Shown here one piece after another: positions 37,007-48,488 of a DNA stretch of 64,000 bases. The DNA is taken from assembly GCA_030998015.1 (NCBI GenBank), contig JARWMV010000250.1, positions 558,001 to 622,000 of the forward strand. The letters run 5' to 3'. Source of the DNA: Ceratorhiza oryzae-sativae. Lineage: Eukaryota > Basidiomycota > Agaricomycetes > Cantharellales > Ceratobasidiaceae. Position 1 is the first letter of the stretch. Every line of letters starts with the position of its first letter. The notes under the pieces are model-generated. The model had not been told where the DNA came from. It searched no databases and saw only the letters and a list, made by a program, of their open reading frames with translations. A program made the translations under genes and the position numbers.

Positions 37007-38153
37007 GCGGAGCCTTTGATGCCTGCTATGAGCTTACGGCTCCTGTCAAGGTTGTTATTTATATTACCTTGAAATACCATCTACTATTCTACATGACCTA
37101 AAAAGGGCACTGTGTGAAGTTACTTGTGCATAACCTAGCCTCCGTGTTGCATGATCCTACAGGATGACAGAATAATATACAACCCAAGGCTGAATGCTCG
37201 GAAACCCTCCACAAACAGTTGGTGAAGATGCCCTGTAAAACATGTCCGTGAAGTTATTTTATTTCTTCTGTATCTAACCTTGTATATGCGCCCAACTGTG
37301 ATACCTCCCCAAGCGAGGGGATTTCCATTAGCCCGAACCAGCTCTACATCCTGTAGTCGTACACTACAAGCCCGGTAGCCTATGATTAAGAAGGTGGCTA
37401 CATTGAACTGACTTCCACTCGTCCAGCACAATCTACAACAGACTAGCGACCTCTACCGAATCGGTCCAAGCTCGGGATTCCTCGGGAGCCCGAAACGCTC
37501 GCAAGTAATGTCTGTCGTTACAGAAAGTTCACTAGCGCTTGCAACACGCACTTGTGAGGGTTTCTGAATGCTCTGTGATAATATGTTTCACCCTGGCACT
37601 CGTGAGCACAGACCGATTTTGCTGATGGGAGTAGGATGAGCGTTCCCCATAGGAGCAAGCTGCTGCCCGATACCCCTGGATGGCCCTACAGTAAGCAAAA
37701 ATCACTTCGCAGTAAACGATCGTGAAGGATGGATTTTTTAGTGAATGACCATGCCCTACCTGCGGCATCAGGCTCCGTGGGTAGCATAGCGCACCAACTG
37801 CAGTCCATCTTGATCCCGCGGCACAATGCATAATGTGTTTTTACTGGCAAGTATCCGTATCGGCCGAATCTCAGTTCAATGAATGAGGCGTTCGTTCTGA
37901 TTCATGAAACGAACACGCCGTGGATTTTCCATCAGTAGGCTTTGTGAGTTTACTAATACTGGAAGAGCAACTCAATGCACAGCATTCCGTTGGTTCCAAG
38001 TCACAGAAGCCCTCTGCTCAGCGATCAAGAAGTGTTAGCGCTCGATCATCCAGAGTTATGATGGTCGCGGAACTGCGCCCACGGCTTCGGGAATACTGTA
38101 TTAATAGAGCCTCCTGTCCGCTCGTTCGAGCTGTTCATCTCTCACCAAGCGCA
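37007..38153. promoter_or_regulatory. Spacer between the S33 tandem copies
   Basis: The last 180 bases match the promoter of copy 2, so the duplicated unit included control sequence. An imperfect palindrome (CGTTCGTTCTGATTC / ATGAAACGAACACG) lies at about 37892-37919. Nothing else recognised. Confidence 0.4.
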
Positions 38154-40681
38154 ATGATCGGTTCACGTTCATCGGCCGTAATTCAGTTTTCTATACTGGT
38201 GGGTGAAGCCAGAAAGAGTTGTTTCGAACAGAGTGATCGACAAGTCGACCAGTCAACAAGCTTGCTGGTGGTTTCAAGAGCAAATGCCACTCCAGCTACT
38301 AGGCAGACCGCGGCTATATCATGGAATCCCTGCCCGGACAGTGATAGTACTCAGTGCGCATTCTTGGATGTCCCAAGAGACGTAAGACTGAAATGGCACT
38401 AGCAAAACACTGTTTTGATGACCAAGAGATTCCCTACTAGTACGCGAATCCTACTGAGGGCGACACAGTATCGATATTCATGAGGAAATATCCTGCCACT
38501 GTGCCCGATGAAAATCGTCTTGGCTCCATGCTAGTCAATCCTGGAGTAATTTGAGCTTGTTCCAAACTCGTCGAACTGGTATTAATATGATGATGGGCAC
38601 ATACAGGGACCAGGGGAGTCTGGCTCTGCAGATGTGGCGTCGATTGGGAAGGAGTACAGTGCAGTAGTTGAAGGGAGGTATGATATTATTGGGTTTGATA
38701 CTCGGTGAATTATATAGCATTTCCATGTATAAAACACGAGGAAACTAATGGCGTACAGAGGGGTGAACCTTACAGGTCCTTGGACTAGTTGTTTTGAGGT
38801 AGAAGCAAAGGCCGCCCTTTTGGACTACCAGGAGACCCTGTAAGATCGCTTGCTCTGGCTCTTGCTCTGATTTTACCTGAATCCACGCTTAGGCAAGGTG
38901 TGCCTTATCCTCACTCGACTCTCGCCAACGACCGTACAGTGGTCAAAAAGCTTCACGCGATACAAGCTTCACACAACGCAGCTTGCGTTGAGAAAGGAAA
39001 CAAAAAAATACTCGAGTCAGTAGGTACCGCATTTGTAGCACAGGATATGGTACGAATAGTCGAGGCGCTGGGTGAAGATGGACTAAACTACGTGGGGTAC
39101 GTAATCGATGAGCCTGCGACGGAATGTAGCTAAGGCGCAGGCGGCGCTTCAGGATTTCATACGGGACGGTTCTGGGAGCCACCTTTGCGACCATGCGGCC
39201 AGACCTAGTCAAACGCATAGTTTTAGATGGCGTCTCGAATCCCGAGTCGTACTTCAACGACATCTGGCAATGGGGTAGAGATGGCATGGCTGAGACGTAC
39301 AAGGTACTTTGGTTTGCCGCAATTTGTATGTGATCCTACTGAGGTTCTGCCAAGACATACAACGGCTTCCTGTCCACTTGCATTGAAGCTGGTTCGGAAT
39401 ACTGCCCGTTTGCCAAGCCTCCCGGTAAATCCACAGTCAAGCAAACGACGGAGACCCTGCACCGGCGAATCGAGGCCATATATGCGCGTTTGGATCGGCA
39501 GCCACTGGTCTTTGGTGACTCGACTGTTGGGCCTGGTATATTCACAGCCGCCGACCTACAGGAGTCATTGCGTCGTGCTTTATACGCCCCCAAAACTTGG
39601 CAGAGCGTAATGGGTGGTGAGTCAACCAGCTAGCGCTTCGTATCAAGTACAAACCTCCTATGTTTTGCCAATCAGTGCTCGCGCAGATTGAACGAGGCGA
39701 TGGAACAGGGTTAGCGGGTGTCTATTATCTACCTCAAACATTCGATTATAGTTCATATACTAATGTAACTGAATCCAAGTTTTGGCCATACGGATTACTA
39801 ACGTTTCATTAGAACGTTTTCAATCGGTCTATGCAGCGTTACTATACTCGAGAATCACTTCGTCCGATCCTGTGCGGTGACGCAGCAGCAACCAACATCT
39901 CAGTGAACGCCTACACGGACTAGTAAGTGTTGGTCAGCACTTTTATTCCGATACTCATGACATATGTAGCTTTCGTGAGCTTGGGAAGCTCAACCCTGTT
40001 GGTGAACAGTGGGCCAGGATCGTAGGTGCCTGCAATGGATGGGCGTTCCGTGCTAGCCAGAGGTACACCGGGCCGTGGACTGTTGCCAAAGGGCTGAAGA
40101 AAACAAGGTATAAACGTTTAAAATGCGATGCCAAAAACACTGATCAAGTTCCGATAAAGGTTTCCCATCTTGTTTGCGAGCTTGGACGCAGACCCGGTCA
40201 CCCCGCTTTCTTCAGCTGTCAAGATGGCTACGGGTTTTGGTAACGCTTCCGCCACATTGCTCATTCAACAAGGGTCAGTCTCTTTCACTTCTTAGAACCG
40301 TATCGTGCAGCTCATCCGTGTTATTTAGTTTCGGTCATACCACGTAAGTTGACCCTTGCTCTCTACACAGACCTTGCTCGATTGATAGGATTAGATTCGC
40401 ACACCCGTCGTTGTGTACCTACAAGCACATCCACGATTACTTTGTTGATGGAACAGTCCCGCCAAATGGGACATACTGCACTCCCGAGTACGTAGATCGT
40501 CGCGGACACTTGCCGATATCTTCTGACGCTTGTCACTTTCAGACCAGGCTTTATATATCCAACCAACAGCACGGTCTCGAAGCGGGAACCCCTCGCACAG
40601 CGTGACAAGGAATTGCTGGAAGCCGCAGGGAAGATCAGCAACGCGAGGGGGAAACTTGGCGCCATAACTTTGGGACTATGA
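38154..40681 (+). CDS. Secreted TAP-like serine hydrolase (peptidase S33 family), copy 3
   Basis: Start at 38154 gives MIGSRSSAVIQFSIL, continued after an intron as SLLVVSRANA, a signal peptide ending in an AxA-like site. The body follows copy 2 almost step for step: SWNPCPDSDSTQCAFLDVPRD, GPGESGSADVAS (Glu where copies 1 and 2 have Gly in the oxyanion region), GISYGTVLGATFA (nucleophile elbow), SNPESYFNDIWQWG, CNGWAFRASQRYTGPW, FASLDADPVTPLSSA (Asp) and FGH (His). It ends GAITLGL at 40681. Introns occupy the same places as in copy 2, and the first intron is nearly identical (GTGAAGCCAGAAAGAG shared), so copies 2 and 3 are a recent tandem duplication. Frame intact. Confidence 0.87.
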
Positions 40682-41042
40682 GCGAAGTGTTCGTCCCCGC
40701 TGGTCCCTCAACGGGTTTCTCCCTAGTCTGGAAATGGTATTTGTCGCTGCACAACGCAATTTGTAAATCGCTTGGCGTCAAACTACGTATGGTTCACGGA
40801 TCAGAGATTGACTTTGACCTAGAGCAAAGGGGAGGTTCCTCTAATTTCCGAAAGAATGCGCCGTTGATCAGCGGCGCTTCGTCCACTGCCTCATCGGCAA
40901 TAGATCTCCAAATCTCCAAATATAAATATCAGAATCGCTTTATGTTTTCGGCAGAAATGATGATGCTAAGAGATACAGGCATGGTGTGGCAGACACATTA
41001 TGAATTGGGTGGAGAATCAACTGTCCAGGCGTTGCCTCTATA

Positions 41043-42276
41043 CTAGTACATAGTCGCGCCGTTGTTGCCTTTAGGTGCTCGAATCTGCACAACGGGCGTG
41101 TCAGAGGCGATCAACCAACAAAGCAGAGCATTCACCTTTTGGAAATTCTTGTGGATAACGTCTGTCAGTATAGCGTAAATGTTTCGCAAGTCTATGAGGT
41201 TTCGGAGACACATGTAGTATTGTTTCTCATCGTGTTCTCGCAACGCAATCTGTAAGCATTACCGTGTGAGCTTTACCAAAAAAAAAATCAAAAATCGGAG
41301 GAATACGTCAAGCTTACAGCATAATCCTCTACGTGCGGATACTTGAGGATTTTCGAGCAGATCTTTGCGCGGTTGATGTGGTGCGATTTGGAGACCGCAT
41401 CTCGGAGGTTGTATCCCGAGTCTTGGGCGCGGTGAAGCTCGTTGAGGACCTCTAGATACATAGCCGCGTCAGCCAAAGGATTCCTGGTGCATCAAGCTCT
41501 GGAGGAAGAGGCTTACCTTCTTGTATTTGAACTCCAAAGTTGTCACCGTCTTCGATTCTGGAAAGAATTAGCGCTACAGCTTAGCACCAAGTCGAGATGC
41601 AGACACACTTTGGCATCGTGAGGTTCACCCACAACTTCACCTTGTCCTGATGTCCAAAAGGAAGGGGTAAGCATTGGCCTCCGAGAGGATAGGGACAGCA
41701 CTCACGCAAAGATCTACGAGCTCAACATACTCTTTCTTCAACTCGTCATGCAAGATCCTAAGTTTCTCATTCGCCGCCACCCGGTTGACAAACCTCGGAC
41801 CGCCTTCTACGGGTTCGATGGGCGGGCTGGATGGAGTTGCGTCGCCGTTTTCGTGTCGTCGCTTCTTGGTCGGTGGCTCGGCTGTTGAAGGCGGCGGCGG
41901 GTAAACTGTGGCGTCGGTGGATGCTTCGGCGTTGGAGATATGGTATGGGGAATCAGCGGCAGACGCCTTCTCTATTTGTTGGGTGAGTTGTCTGCAGAAC
42001 GGGGTGAGCGGTTGTCTGGACGGCTAGCGCGTATGGACTAACAGAATCTGGGGACGGGGATCAACAACGACAACGCCACGAGCCAAGTTGAATCAGCACA
42101 CCTTTTGGGGGAATACTTTAAATACAATCTCTTCTGCCCGTTTTGTAACACCCTCGTGAAAAGTCTATTAAAGATAAATCAATCTGATTTGGGCAAGCGA
42201 CGCGCAGGCTCCTGACCTTGAGTTGTTCCGCAACGGCTGGATCGACGCTCGGTGCGCTGGACGAGTGGCGGGGCAT
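41043..42276 (-). CDS. Proteasome activator PA28 (REG gamma-like) subunit
   Basis: Start at 42276 gives MPRHSSSAPSVDPAVAEQLK. An intron joins this to TFHEGVTKRAEEIVFKVFPQK, the first PA28 helix. Next come QQLTQQIEKASAADS and a flexible insert with PPTKKRRHENGD, which looks like a nuclear localisation signal. Helices FVNRVAANEKLRILHDELKKE and DKVKLWVNLTMPK follow, then the activation-loop region IEDGDNFGVQIQE. After that are NPLADAAMYLEVLNELH, ICSKILKYPHVEDYA and EHDEKQYYMCLRNLIDLRN. The last exon, IRAPKGNNGATMY, ends at 41043. PA28 forms a heptameric ring on the 20S proteasome and opens its gate without ATP; the nuclear gamma type fits the basic motif. About seven short introns, no frame breaks seen. 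The gene runs tail to tail with S33 copy 3. Confidence 0.88.
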
Positions 42277-42461
42277 CGTGGTGTAGAACGTAGCAAGCAG
42301 CGCAGACAGGAGGTGGAGCACACGAGATCGTTCGATGGGTGGAGCCGTGATGGCGTCGTGCGAGCAACAACGTTGGCCGGTCGGCGCTTAGTGTCCATCG
42401 GTGCTGATGTTTGGCCATCACTCAAAACAGAAAAGAAATCATATTTCCAATCTTGAAACTA

Positions 42462-43387
42462 CTACAAGTACGAGTCACAGCTCAAAGGCCCAACGATTTT
42501 GAACGGGACGACTGTATGTACACCTTCAACTGGGATGCTTACACCTTGTGCAAGAGCGACAGTGCCTTGAAATTCAAAACACTTTAGCACGAGGCATATC
42601 CGGCTCGGAAGAGCCTGCGACTCACCAGATACTCTTTGTAATGGGCCAGTGAAGTTGTATATGTGCTGTGCGCAAGTCGAGAACTGGGCAAACCAGGGCA
42701 TCCCGGCAGCACTCTGGAACGTTTCGATCGGTATCACCCCGGCCTTGGAAGTCTTTTCAACCGTAGCTTTGAGTACACCGGTAACCTCGTAGTCGAACGA
42801 CGGGCTGTTGGAAGTATTCGCAGGGACAAACGTGTTGAGCGTAGTATTGAGGCCAAACGCGATCCATGAGCCGGCAACATTAATCGCATTATCGACCATA
42901 ATCAATCTTTTATAAAGGAATGGCTTGTCGGGACTAGTAGAAATTCGAGACACAAACGGGATTTGTATCTTGGCTTCTCTGTTGGTAATCCGTGAGCGAC
43001 CGCCGAGGGATATTTCATACCTACAACTTACTGGAACGAAATAAAATTTAACAACGGAGGTCCGGCGTTGGCCTCGCGTCCGAGTTCAAACACAATTGGG
43101 TGCTTGTCATCCGGAAGTCCTGGGTATATGCTTGGGCTTGGCTTGATCAGGGAGTTCCTATACGCTTCGGGCAAGAGCTGGGTATAATGTGTGTTAGCCT
43201 GAGCACGCTGCATAGGCATGGTAACAAATAGTCAGCCTCACGCTCTGAACAAAAGCCTTGGGGGCGAGCCCATGAGGAACGAAACGTTGTATGTTCCAAC
43301 GATGGCTGCCGGACGGTCAGCAATAGCAGCTTGACTACCGGTGAGCATCGCAAGCGTCGAAACTACTAGACCAACAATCTTGTACAT
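42462..43387 (-). CDS. Secreted protein of unknown function, copy 2 (one frame break)
   Basis: Start at 43387 gives MYKIVGLVVSTLAMLTGSQA, a signal peptide like that of the paralogue at 25860. It continues DRPAAIVGTYNVSFLMGS, SLIKPSPSIYPGL, HPIVFELGREANAGPPLL, FVSRISTSPDKPFLYKRLIM, AFGLNTTLNTFVPANTS and FDYEVTGVLKATVE. It then reads CAQHIYNFTGPLQRVSG and GVHTVVPFKIVGPLSCDSYL to the TAG at 42462. Intron positions agree with copy 1. Near 43260-43264 a run of five C (coding strand) should be six for the frame to read on into AFVQS. This looks like a lost base in a homopolymer. Function unknown; the two copies are clearly homologous and both exported. Confidence 0.8.
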
Positions 43388-43785
43388 GGTGCGCCAAGAT
43401 TAGAGAGCGTAGAGAGTTGAGAGTTGAGGAGGAGGCCAGGTCGTTCGACATGGCGACAAAACTTGTTGGAATGAAGCGGAATCGGTCGGTCCCTGCACCA
43501 TGTGCCCCACGTTCAACGCAGGCCAAGAAGCACGTAGCAGTTTGCTTGGGTTAGTGTTCTTTGATTCAGGAAGAAAAAGTTATGTAAATCACTAGCTCCG
43601 GAATATCTCCAGTAGGGTGACTCAAATTCCAAATAGCAGGAACGAACCACGTGACTTTTCGCCAACGCGCTGCAGCTCGATCGCGACTTGCCACCTTTAT
43701 CGTCATCATCCTAGATACCTTGGCTGTTTCTAAAATCTGCTGGAAATATACGTAATACTATTGAGTCTGATTAAAACTAGCCATC
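43388..43785. promoter_or_regulatory. Divergent promoter region: secreted protein copy 2 and RAD5
   Basis: The two genes are transcribed away from each other from this 398-base interval. No confident motif was found. Confidence 0.45.
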
Positions 43786-46700
43786 ATGGAATCATCAGCC
43801 CACGCCCCAGGGGACTCGATGAAAGTGCCAGAGGAGGCTACAAGCGAGCTGTTCTTCGATATACCGGAAGAAGAGCTCGCTGAATTCGAGCGCCAAAAAG
43901 CTAGCTCCGGATCGACACTCGACCACTTTTCATGCCCTCGAGCCCTTGCCCAGAGCCAAATAGCCACTTGAGCTATCGTGATTCGGGCAACGCGGATGTC
44001 GACTGGGTACCGAGTGAGGATGGGCGCTCTTCGCTGCCTACCCATCCATCATCACCGACACCTGCTCGGTCTGCCCCTTCTTCGGTTATTACGATATCAG
44101 ATTCGGAGGAAGAATCTGCTGCTGCTGCTGCCGCCGCTGCTCCGCCTACCAAAAAACGAAAACGACACCGGTAGTCGCAGGGTCTGGCGCGTCGGCGGGT
44201 AATCTGTTACCCATGAAAGCCGCGTCTTCATCTTTTTCCGTGCACAAGCCTGCGGATTCGGCGGCTCTGTACGTAGGCGAGGTTGTTGTGGAAGCCTGGT
44301 CTCTCGTCAAGGGGAAAGGTTACCTTAACAAGGGGGATGTACTTCGATTAGAGAGGGACGCATCTGCCTCTGGAGCCACCGGTAAAACTACTAGTAAATC
44401 ATCGTCGAACACTGTAGCAGGACTAGTCGAGGCGGCGAAGAAAAAGGGAAAGGAGGATGCTATTGTAAGGATAGTCAACTCTCGCGGCGCCGGTATGTGT
44501 CACTCTATGCCAGTTGATCTTGGGACATCACTAACGCCTCACGCAGAGGTCGGACGAATCGTGACAGCTGCAGCACGTTGGATAGCCAAACTATTAGACA
44601 AGGACCTCGTTCACATATCCGGAATTCCTTTCAACCCACCTGCGGAATTCAAGCATATAGGGGACACTTTTTCTATTACGCTCAAGACATATCTCAAAGC
44701 CTCTGCGTTTCGACCTCTCCCCGTTTATTCCAAGCCGAATAACAAAGTTCTCGACAAATATCTTGGCTCAGCTTCTGGGAAAGCAGCCGTTTTCCAAGAA
44801 GGGGCAGAAACACCAGAAGAGCAGGCTTTGCGTGAGCGGAAAGCGAGTCTCGTGACATTATTCAACGAGGTTGGATTGAAGCCGAAACGGTCTGGGTTTG
44901 GGGATTTCGCGAAAGGCAAGAAAAATACCAAAGGCAAGGGGAAAGAGGGCCGCAAGGGCGAGGCAACCGATGATAGTAACGGCGAGGCTACCAAGAAAGG
45001 CGGATCATCAAAGAAGGGGAAGAATACCGAGACGATTGGCGAGGGAGAAGAGGCGGAAGAAGCTGAAATTGAAGGGCAAGAACTCAACAAAAACCAGTGC
45101 GTCGTGATTAGGTTTGGTAGGAACTTTGGCTAACGTCAGTTTCGTTAGACTAGGTGACATTTACGAAAAGTGAGTTTGTCGAGCTAACCTTTGAAACACA
45201 AATTCACGGTCCTAACTGCTGATCAGGGCACAGAGAGACGACAAAGCGTTGGCTTTTATGACACCAGCTGATACCTTTGTGCTGACTTTACGGCCCTACC
45301 AGCAACAAGCGCTTCAGTACGTATTTTGCCACTGTGGCTGCGAATGGGCCTGATTCGTCTCATGTTTCAGTTGGATGTGGAACTTAGAACGTGGTGAACG
45401 TTCATCTCGTGAGGCAACCTCGCTACATCCCCTTTGGGAAGAGTACATTCAAGCTTTCCCATCAATTTAAACGTCTATTAATGGCTAGCCTCGAAAAACA
45501 GGTACATATTCCCTTTTGAAGACGACGACGGCGTGATCGACCTCTGCGCCGAGGAGCGTGCATTTTATTTCAATCCATACTCCGGAGAACTCAGTCTTGA
45601 CTTTGTCAAGTCTGAAAGCTATCGCAAAGGTGGTATATTGGCGTACGTAACATTCCAAGTTTTTTAAAGGTTATCATAGCTGAGCGACTCAATATTTAGT
45701 GATGGTAGGTATAGCGAGCCAAACGTTTGAGAATCTCCACTAAAATCCCCCGACACTTGATCATTTTGTTAGATAGTGAGTGCTGCGGGCTACGAATTTA
45801 GTTGTCTCTAAAACGACGCCTTTTGTGCCCAGTGGGAATGGGCAAATCGATCATGATGTCTTCGTTGATTCACACAAGTCGGAACGAACCTACCCAATCA
45901 CCAAGCGGCGCATCTTCAATACCAGGTGCGCCTAGTAACAGCGCTCTGGCGGCCGCGTTCGGAAAGAGAAAAAGGGGGGCTGCCGTTACCCCTACGGCGG
46001 AACCGCATGCCACTCTGCTTATCGGTTCGTTTGCTTTACTATGCAGTTCACCGGGATTATTGAAGTGTAAAGTATTCAATAGCACCCATCAGTCTCCTTG
46101 GACAGTGGGAATCCGAGCTTGAACGATCCAGCAAGCCTGGCTCGCTACGTACGCTGATATGGCATGGGCTCAATCGAGCGAATCTCGCCGAAGCTCTTGG
46201 ACCACAACAGATTGGAGATCGACCAGTCGATGTTGTGATCACCTCTTATGGGACGCTGGTTTCAGAGTTTTCAAACGTCGAGAAAGGAAAGTCGTCTCAA
46301 CTCTACGATGGTAAGTGGTTCTTAGGCAACCAATATTTTAACGGCTCAATGCCTTGGATAGTTCAATGGATGCGAGTAGTTCTGGACGAGGCTCACTATT
46401 GCAAATCAAGGCACACGAAGAACGCCAAGGCATGCTATAAGTTGGACTCGATATACCGTTGGGCTTTGACTGGTGTGTCTCTTGCATGGAACTTGATCTC
46501 AACGCTTACGATGACGCCTTAGGGACACCTATTGTGAACCGATTGGAAGATTTATACTCTTTGCTGTGAGTGCTTCGATATTTGAGTTTAATACCTATCA
46601 CTATATTGTGCAACAGTTGTTTCCTAAGATATGAACCATGGTCCAGCTTTGCCTATTTCAAGAGGTGCGAAAGCTGGCTAGTTGTTGCGTGTTTCCACTT

Positions 46701-48488
46701 ATAGTGTTTTAGTTTTATCACAACGCCATTCTTGAATCGCGACCCTCGGGCCATCCAGGTCATCCAAGTAATCCTCGAAAACGTGCTACTGAGGCGAGAG
46801 AAAACCATGCGAGACGTGGATGGGAATCAAATCGTGGAGCTTCCGCCCAAGATTGTAGGTTTCGGCGATATCAATTCAGAATTCCATGCGCTCAAACTTT
46901 CTCACATCATTAGATGACGATTGAAGAATTAACGTTTTCACCTGCCGAACGCCGTGCATATGAAGAAGTTTATAACACCGCGAAGAAAGAGTTTGGGGAA
47001 ATGGACGGAGTTGGGACCGTTACCATGAACATCGCCCATATGTTTGGTGAGCACAGCGCATATAGCCACCCAAACGTTCTCTCAATATCCAGCTCACGAT
47101 GAAAAGCACAAATAATGAGGTATGCATAGCCCTGAATAGCGCAACCTCGTTAGTGACGGTCATATTCTATAGGCTGCGACAAGCGGTGCTTCACCCCGAT
47201 CTGATCAAAGCCTCAAAGCCAAGCAGCGACGACGACGATGTGGTTCTTGGAAGTGAGGATGAAGATGATCCAATCGTGTTAAATCCGAAGCCGTCTGCTA
47301 GCATAAAAGCCCTTCGACGTGGAGTTAGTAGAAGTATCCAATATCTTCAACCCCACTAACTTAACATTCCGCTAGGGGTGTCCAGTGTGCTTTGAGCCAG
47401 TTGCATCACCTGTGACTATACAAAAGTGCGGGCATACTGGGTATGTGGTTTTCTTTCCCTCCTGACATTAAGCATGCGTTCTGATGGCTTTCAGGTGCGA
47501 GAAATGCTTCGAGAGTTTCCGGCAAATGTGTCAAGAAAAGCAGGACACATTTGCTTGTCCCGTATGTCGCACACCGGTGGAAACTGTGAGTAATGGGTGT
47601 ATGAAAAGCGCTCCCCTAGTCAACGTTTCCGTAGGATCCGTTGTGGACACGTCAAGATGTTCCCAAGGCGGAAGTTGGAGACAATCAGGAAATGACAAAC
47701 ACGCTCTCGGCTTCTCAAATAAATGCAACGAGCAAAAGCGAATTTAGATCATCAACCAAAATTGACGCACTCCTGCGTAACCTAAGAGAGATAAAAGAAA
47801 AAGATCCGTCATTCCGAGCGATCGTATTTAGCCAGGTGACTTGACATGACTGGGCCATTTTCCTGGAGCTGAAAGTCCTTCGCAGTTTACAAGCTTCTTG
47901 GACATCGTTCAGAAAGCCTTGGCTATCGAAGGGTTTGACTCTCTACGTCTGGACGGGAGAATGTCTCAACAACAACGCAATCAGTCACTCCAGTCCTTCA
48001 AGTCTGAAGATTCGAACCCCAAGATATTCTGTATCTCTCTGCGGGCGGGAGGAGTTGGTCTGAACTTGACACAGGCTCAGTACGTATTCATGATGGACTT
48101 TTGGTGGAACCGCGCTGCCGAAAATCAAGCTATAGACCGAGTGAGCAATTAGGTACCCATGCAACTGGGCTTATATTGACTCTGTGCGCACATTAGATTC
48201 ACAGGATTGGACAAACACGCACGGTAATATCACTCGGTCCTCTAACTATTGAGCCCAGTCTAATCATATGCACTCTAAGGTTTACGTCAAACACTTTGTG
48301 GTATGTTCACCTAAATGTCGTTCACCTTGGTATTGATCTCCGTGCTGTAGATCAGGGAAACGATCGAGAAACGTGTGCTTCAAATTCAAAAACGCAAAAC
48401 TGCTATTGTGAAAGGCGCATTTGGACAAACCGGCAGCAAGGGGACGAAAGAATCTGTTCAGAATATGAAGCTGATGTTCGGCGATTAA
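43786..48488 (+). CDS. RAD5: RAD5/HLTF-type SNF2 helicase and ubiquitin ligase
   Basis: Start at 43786 gives [17 protein letters not shown]. An acidic segment with a run of Ala and a KKRKR nuclear signal precedes a HIRAN-like domain ([19 protein letters not shown] to [12 protein letters not shown]). The SNF2 core has Walker [10 protein letters not shown] (45832), [26 protein letters not shown], the DEAH box in [12 protein letters not shown] (46375) and [24 protein letters not shown] finger, [19 protein letters not shown] then CEKCF and CPVC, lies between the helicase lobes, diagnostic of RAD5. The C-terminal lobe has [29 protein letters not shown] and IDRVHRIGQT. It ends MKLMFGD at 48488. RAD5 remodels stalled replication forks and extends PCNA ubiquitin chains. 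Single-base gaps disturb the frame near 43930 and 44165. The exons around 45650-45830 are tiny, so ADE before VGMGK is not clearly resolved. Confidence 0.92.

Noticed and set aside
16746..40966. A 16-base match (GGCAGAAATGATGATG) at about 16746 and 40951
   Set aside because: The flanks do not align, so it is too short to define a repeat family.
40678..41046. A 122-codon frame between S33 copy 3 and PA28
   Set aside because: It sits in the shared 3' region of two convergent genes and shows no family features.
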